Of a DNA stretch of 64,000 nucleotides, positions 58,935-64,000 are shown in pieces. The notes under the pieces are model-generated. The model saw only the letters and a list, made by a program, of their open reading frames with translations, searched no databases and was not told where the DNA came from. The position numbers were made by a program, and so were the translations under genes. Position 1 is the stretch's first letter. Each line of letters begins with the position of its first letter. Where the stretch lies: positions 61,702,039-61,766,038 of the forward strand of contig OY294067.1 of NCBI GenBank assembly GCA_958510875.1, written 5' to 3'. This DNA is from Endomychus coccineus (taxonomy: Eukaryota > Arthropoda > Insecta > Coleoptera > Endomychidae).

Positions 58935-60430
58935 AGAGAAACGTAGCAGTTGAGATTCTTGAGTTTGATTTTATTGATATTTAACAATTTTACTTAAACT
59001 CATGTAATATGTTTATTGTAGTGCAAACGAAAATCTCTAATATTATTCTTGTTCAAACATGAAACATTATATCTTATCATTGATTATCGAATGAATTAAA
59101 TTCTACTTCATATTGTTTCTCTAAATCTCTAATATCTTCGAATTAATGTGTTAAAATCAGTGATCCGTTTTGACGATACTTATATTAACAATCTTTGTAA
59201 TTGGAAACTATCAAGAATATAGTCAAGGCAATAATACAGTATTAGGTATCCTACATCTTCTCACTCCATATTTACTTTTAAATCGTTGAGGAAAAACATC
59301 AAACAAATAATATTAGGAATCTCATGTATGTTAGAGTACCTAAGTATTTCATTCATATATCCGTTATCATTTTATCATGATTAATCGTTTGCTGATAAAT
59401 ATATCCATCATAACACAAATATTCGAGAGTTGAATTCTCTCATCTCATACAATCCCTGATATGATTAATCATTTTTCCAAAGGTACTCACTCAATTTATG
59501 GAATGAAAGTTATGTTAAATAACATAAAACAAATTGAAATGTCATTCATTGTTTTATACATCCGTGTATTTAATTTGTCACTAAATTTGACTCTGTCACA
59601 TATTAGACGAGTAGTGGATCCTAGAATTGCTGTTTCAGAATGTTTCGATCATTGTGGTTATCATGAGAAATTTTATGCGTCATTCAAAGTTACTAATTAA
59701 AGCACAACTAAACCATAACATTTCGTGAGTCACTTCATCGGTGCTCTGTTTGAATTATCGTGTTTTTTTTTTCATTGAATTAAAACTAATTCTAGTCATT
59801 ATCTCTAGTAATTCATTTCATTAGCTTTGAAAAATTACTATATTTTATGAATTCCATTAATTTGAAATTTTCACGCTAATTTAATGCAGGCATTCATTAT
59901 TTGAATATATTCAAGGATAAAGGGAATAATTCTGTACAGGAACTACGTTAAAAAAATTCGAAGTCTTTTTTACATCTTTATAAAGTACAAAATAAATAAA
60001 AGAAATAAATTACAAAAGGAACTATACAATTATATTATATCAATATAAATTACGACCTTCAAAACTTTTGAAAGATCTTATAAGAATACTGAGCTGTCAG
60101 TCTAGTAATAAATTAAATAACTTACTATGAATAATTGCTTACATGTAAATTTGTAAAATTCGAATTTATCCGTTTGTTAAGCTGATAACTGATATCACAT
60201 AATTTAAAATAGTCATACACTTACTTCAAATTATAATATTTTAATGTTTGCGAGGGAAATGGCTTACCTTCTTGGAATCATATTGCAATTATACCAATAA
60301 TGGTTATCACATTTGAAACTTCATAAATAACTTTACAAATACTTTTCGTTGAGATTTAAATACTAATACTGTTCAACAAATATCACAGGGTTGAGGCACT
60401 ATGAACGGTACTTTGGTCTACGTCTAAGTC
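58935..60430. other. Intergenic DNA downstream of the 60.4-kb gene
   Basis: No supported gene. A 79-codon ATG frame at 59461-59700 shows no domain. An AATAAA on the minus strand overlaps the stop region of the neighbouring gene (60436-60441). Confidence 0.4.
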
Positions 60431-60436
60431 GTTTGT

Positions 60437-61467
60437 TTATTTAAGAACACTTTTTTTAGCACTGCACGCAGGTTTACTCCTCTTCATTATTTCATGGCTC
60501 TTTCTTAGATATCTCCGAAGTTTATATAACACTGAGTAATCCCACTGCCACATACTCGTTTTGTCTGGATTTTTGGGAAAGTTTACAGGATATCTTAAGA
60601 TCGAGATTTGGCCGCTATTGCATCTTTTGAGGTAACATTGCACTTCACATAGAACAGCTCTGAGGAACTGACTTAAATTGTATATGACTTCAGATCTTGC
60701 GCGTCGGTTGAAAGGGATGTCAGTTGTCGGACTCATATTCATTGTCTTGGTGATGATTCTGGCAAAGAACAGTAGAGTACGGTAGTACAGGCGCATGTTG
60801 AACTGAAAATAAAAAATAAAATATCATATCTGCGAAGATGTCCATAAACAATAAATTAAGAAATTTTATATGATGGATTAGAGAGGATATTTATATGCAT
60901 GAGAATAATCACCTTTTTTTTATGCAAGCGGTTGATTGCGTTGTTTATGTTAAACTTCAGCGCATCTCTGGGATGGTATTTTGTGATGTGTTCCTGTTGA
61001 GGAAAAATATTTTGAAAAGGTGTTCAGTTTATTTTATCCGTACCATCTCAATATAACAAGTTTCATGAAAATGAATCAATTAATTACGGTTAATAATAAT
61101 AAAACTTAACTTACCATTTTATATAGCTTAGACATTTGATGAATTGCTGTATTGGTATGCTTGATAAGCTGCTGCACTACGGCCGTAACATTTGAAGTAC
61201 CATCGGCACTTCTCCCATGTCGATAAGGATGTGGCACTGGTTCTTGACAAGCATCTGTCCACCATTCCTTCGACTTGATTGTGTTTTGAGAACAAGAACA
61301 ATAACTGAGGCTACAGAATAACATGAGTCCAATTAGGGCGGTGTGCAAATCTATAACAAAAATGAAGAAAAAGAAATTAAAAACGATATGATATTTATGT
61401 GATTTGTATTTTTGTATGACTCACAATTATACCCATAATGGGTAAGATCCGAAATTTTTTTTTTCAT
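60437..61467 (-). CDS. Three-exon secreted, cytokine-like helical protein (214 aa)
   Basis: Minus-strand exons: 61467-61425, 61350-61115, 60802-60437. Introns are 74 bp (GTGAGT..TTATAG, strong pyrimidine tract) and 312 bp (GTAAGT..TTTCAG); phases fit exactly and the whole frame stays open. The start is ATG at 61467 followed by three Lys. A hydrophobic core at residues ~19-31 ('ALIGLMLFCSLSY') acts as signal peptide; cleavage is likely near residue 35. The mature part has Cys49, 145, 149, 154 and 206, N-glycosylation sites at Asn68 and Asn135, and a furin-like R-x-x-R at 58-61. Three long amphipathic helices are likely (about 67-114, 126-153, 178-203), for example 'EVIYNLSQFLRAVLCEVQCY'. No enzyme motif. 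The size, secretion and helix layout fit a four-helix-type cytokine, possibly of the Unpaired (JAK/STAT ligand) kind; that is inference, not recognised homology. No frame damage, unlike all its neighbours. Confidence 0.72.
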
Positions 61468-61469
61468 TA

Positions 61470-62425
61470 GTACTATTACTATATATGAAGAACATTAGGA
61501 CGAAGCGCTGTATGAAAAATTGGCGAAGTGTAAGGTATCACGTTTGCCGATAGACTGAAACCACCGGGTACAGTAAGCCGGGCTGGTTATCTGAAACTTC
61601 AGATGCCTTCTAGTTTTGTTCATGTTTCGTACAAGTTCGTTGTGAATAAGCTGCATTGGCGAAGTTTTGGTAACAAAACGATATGACACTATACATTTGA
61701 CCACACATCAAATCACCTTCACACCGCCAGCGCCACGGCGCTGCCGCTGTCCGACCGCAGCACTAATTTAAAAGGAGGTAATTACCTATGACTGGATGCC
61801 AGACCGCCATTGATTAACTAGATGTGAAACTTCGAAACACACTATACTGCGAATCTATCTCGCGTATGATTCATCAACACACTAATAAAAGTATTCCAGT
61901 TGCGTCTCAGTTAACTTCTGAGCTTTTAGCCGAATGTATGATGTATTTATCAATATTCTCGAGAAGTAGGGGTATTTGATATTGTAAATTAAATGAACAA
62001 TCAAGATATCAAGTGAGATAATATCGTCTTATCGTTTGTATATATATATTTGTTTGCTGCTCATTACAAATTACATCTTCCATAATTAACTGTCATACAG
62101 GTTGAAAAATGTAACTACCCCACAACCTTCCACGGATCTAGACAAAAACATAAAATTGCCGCTCTCCCTCATCCATCCTTCCATAAGTCATGAACTTTTT
62201 TCAAATTAATACGAGAAATTCTTATTTTTACGACTTTTCAAGGAAAAGGAAGATGTACTCAATGCGGAATTTGGATGATTATATTTGTTTTTTTTATATT
62301 TTTTCCTACGTGCAGCGATTACATCACCGAGACGGTTAATCGGGTTGAAAAAAAAAATTTCATGTAGTCAAATATATGTTTTGTAAAGCTATTATCCAGA
62401 ATTCTAGAAGATATGTGTAAAATCA
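61470..62425. other. Upstream region of the secreted-protein gene
   Basis: No coding sequence is supported; a 69-codon minus frame (61495-61704) does not splice in frame into the gene. A GC-rich island (61715-61765, 'cgccagcgccacggcgctgc') stands out about 250-300 bases before the ATG. A perfect palindrome TTCTCGAGAA (61956-61965) matches a TTC-N4-GAA STAT-type word but may be chance. Confidence 0.4.
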
Positions 62426-62429
62426 ATAT

Positions 62430-63339
62430 CTAACAAACTAATACTAAATAAAAACAAAACCTGTTGTATTCTCTTCAGAACACATAATAATAACTACATA
62501 TGCCCGAAGCAAATAATCCTAGATGGAGGCTCGGTTGAGTTTAAAGAAGAAAGTTCCTTACTTGGCATTAACTTCAACGAACACCTATCTTTTGCATCTC
62601 AAATAAATAAAATATGTAAAAAACTAAGTCAGGCTTGCTATGCAATACGAGTAGTTGCAGAATACTTAAACATGGAGGCCATTAGAACAGTATACTATGA
62701 ATATATATTTTCAATTATAAAATATGGAATCGTTATTTGGGGTCATAGCCCGAACGTAACGAGAGTATTTCGGTTACAGAAATCTGTATTGCGTAGTATA
62801 TATGGCCTAAAGAGGCGTCAGTCCTGCAGAGGAATCTTCAAGAAATACGTCTTTCTTACCACCTATGGAATCTACATTATGGAGTGCATAATGTTTTTGA
62901 GAAAACATCAAAGTTTATTCAGCAAAAATCCCTGCACATACGCTACCCGACAAAACCACATGTACGCCCTGCCTAAACACCGCCTCACAATAACCGAAAA
63001 GGGTCCAGAATATAGTGCCATCAAATTCTACAACGCACTGCCAGAACATCTGTCGCGTATAAAAGACCTAAATGCATTCAAAAAGGAATTGAAAAAACGA
63101 TTGATTAATATTGAACCATACTTCATTAGTGAATATTTTGCTAAACTCAGATCAGATTAGACAAAAAACTGTGATCACTCTATGTTTTTTAATGTGTCCT
63201 CAAATGTGCTGTGGAGACAGTATTGACTCTATTTTTATTTGCCTAATTGTCACAACCATTTACTTTTAATTGTTCTTTAAACATTTCTTTGACTATGTAA
63301 ATAATTATGATGTAAGTTATAATGTTTTTCGCTAATAAA

Positions 63340-63371
<32 letters not shown>
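62430..63371 (+). mobile_element. LINE 3' end with long open C-terminal frame and (ATCT)n tail
   Basis: An uninterrupted frame runs from ~62430 to the stop at 63160 with no internal stop, the best-preserved LINE piece here. It starts inside the RT thumb ('CCILFRTHNNN'), then 'SLLGINFNEHLSFASQINKI', 'YYEYIFSIIKYGIVIWGHSP' and the C-terminal 'GPEYSAIKFYNALPEHLSRI'. The order matches R1/Jockey-type ORF2 ends. A ~180-bp 3' UTR leads to an (ATCT)n tract at 63341-63371, a usual 3' terminus of such LINEs. It is 5'-truncated: no RT catalytic motifs or endonuclease. Confidence 0.8.
63341..63371. repeat. (ATCT)n microsatellite, LINE 3' tail
   Basis: Nearly eight uninterrupted ATCT units directly follow the LINE 3' UTR. 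Confidence 0.9.
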
Positions 63372-63550
63372 ACATTCATTATAAATAGAAAAGGTAATCA
63401 CTGATAGCCGTGATATAAATGGATAACGACCATTTTGATTCTCGTGTATGAAGTATAGATCAGATATTTTGATTCATTTTTGAATTCATTCGCCTATTAT
63501 TACTACATACACATACCCATTTATTTGAAAGCTACATTGCGGCTAAGAAT

Positions 63551-63647
63551 ACTCACCGATATAGTTCCTTTGCCAGACTAAATTCATTTTAATTTAGTTA
63601 GAGCTGTATTACTTTTCTAGTCTGACAAGTGCACTATATCGGTGAGT
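63551..63647. mobile_element. 97-bp hairpin MITE-like element
   Basis: ACTCACCGATATAGT at 63551-63565 is exactly inverted at 63633-63647. The arms extend about 30 bp each ('gccagacta' against 'tagtctgac') around a short AT-rich loop. Its right end touches the start of palindromic element 3. Confidence 0.7.
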
Positions 63648-64000
63648 TAGTCCAGGAAATAAAGTACAAAATCGACCCAAATTAGAAAAATTTGAGGTAA
63701 AAGGCCGATTTTGATGTGTGAGGGCTCATTCGATTCGTTTTGACCTCTAGATCAGAATCTGCCACAGTTACTTGGGGGGAAATTTGTCCTATTGTTAATA
63801 AACAATATAATGGCCAATATAAATGGCATGTTTTTGACATAATAAAAAAAAAATTGAAAACGCTATTCTCCATCACTTTTTTGCTGGTAAAGTGGAAAAT
63901 TGAAGTTATTTGATCAATAAACAATGTGAATTTAAGGTTTATAACAATTTGCCACTTATCTATTTGTTAATAAACAACAAAATGGAAATTTCCTAAATAA
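63648..64000. repeat. Palindromic foldback element 3, left part only
   Basis: It starts 'tagtccaggaaataaagtac'. Positions 63648-63870 are the reverse complement of 19520-19743, the outer right arm of element 1. 63870-64000 matches the left arm of element 1 from 18520 on ('cttatctatttgttaataaa'). This shows what the missing outer left arm of element 1 should look like. The element is cut by the window end. Confidence 0.75.

Noticed and set aside
61495..61704. 69-codon minus frame upstream of the secreted-protein gene as an alternative first exon
   Set aside because: It has no donor that joins the second exon in frame, whereas the ATG at 61467 does so exactly.
1..64000. CRISPR arrays, rRNA genes, intact tRNA genes, bacterial operons
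   Set aside because: No regularly spaced repeats, rRNA-like blocks, complete cloverleafs or ribosome-binding-site-led gene strings were seen.

Overview
The window looks like AT-rich nuclear DNA from an arthropod, most likely an insect (a beetle is plausible, but that is inference). It has short spliced introns with GT..AG borders and many dead copies of insect-type transposable elements. There are no bacterial operons, intact tRNA or rRNA genes, or CRISPR arrays. It is a gene-poor, repeat-dense stretch; most open frames over 60 codons are transposon remnants or frame shadows.

Layout. 1-8.5 kb: a Jockey-like LINE remnant, pieces of Penelope-like elements (PLEs), and an internally deleted Tc1/mariner-superfamily element with ~240-bp inverted ends. 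8.5-11.2 kb: a LINE split by a Helentron-like rolling-circle element that still carries an endonuclease frame, then a possible canonical Helitron end. 12-17.3 kb: an RTE-type LINE, two tRNA-headed SINE-like repeats and a second Jockey-like LINE copy. 18.3-20.6 kb: a mariner copy interrupted by a large palindromic (foldback) element. 21.6-23.8 kb: a ~1-kb direct tandem duplication. 24-31 kb: two more mariner remnants, an orphan coding-exon candidate, three LINE ends and a second large palindrome. 31-38 kb: two degenerate PLEs, one split by a hAT element with a perfect 8-bp target duplication. 39.6-46.4 kb: LINE pieces and two Tc1-like copies, one containing a 568-bp P-superfamily relic. 46.8-49.8 kb: a tiny secreted-peptide frame with a TATA box, then a 2-kb inverted-terminal-repeat element full of GGACGT motifs. 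51-58.5 kb: PLE and LINE ends. 60.4-61.5 kb: the one convincing host gene, three exons on the minus strand encoding a 214-aa secreted helical protein. 62.4-64 kb: a LINE 3' end with an (ATCT)n tail, a small hairpin MITE and a third palindromic element cut by the window edge.

No pathway links these parts. The window is mostly a record of nested insertions (Helentron in LINE, P in Tc1, hAT in PLE, foldback in mariner). The best leads are the unannotated cytokine-like secreted gene and a palindromic element class with ~140-bp subunits in its arms, seen three times. All family assignments were made by reading motifs by eye, with no database search.
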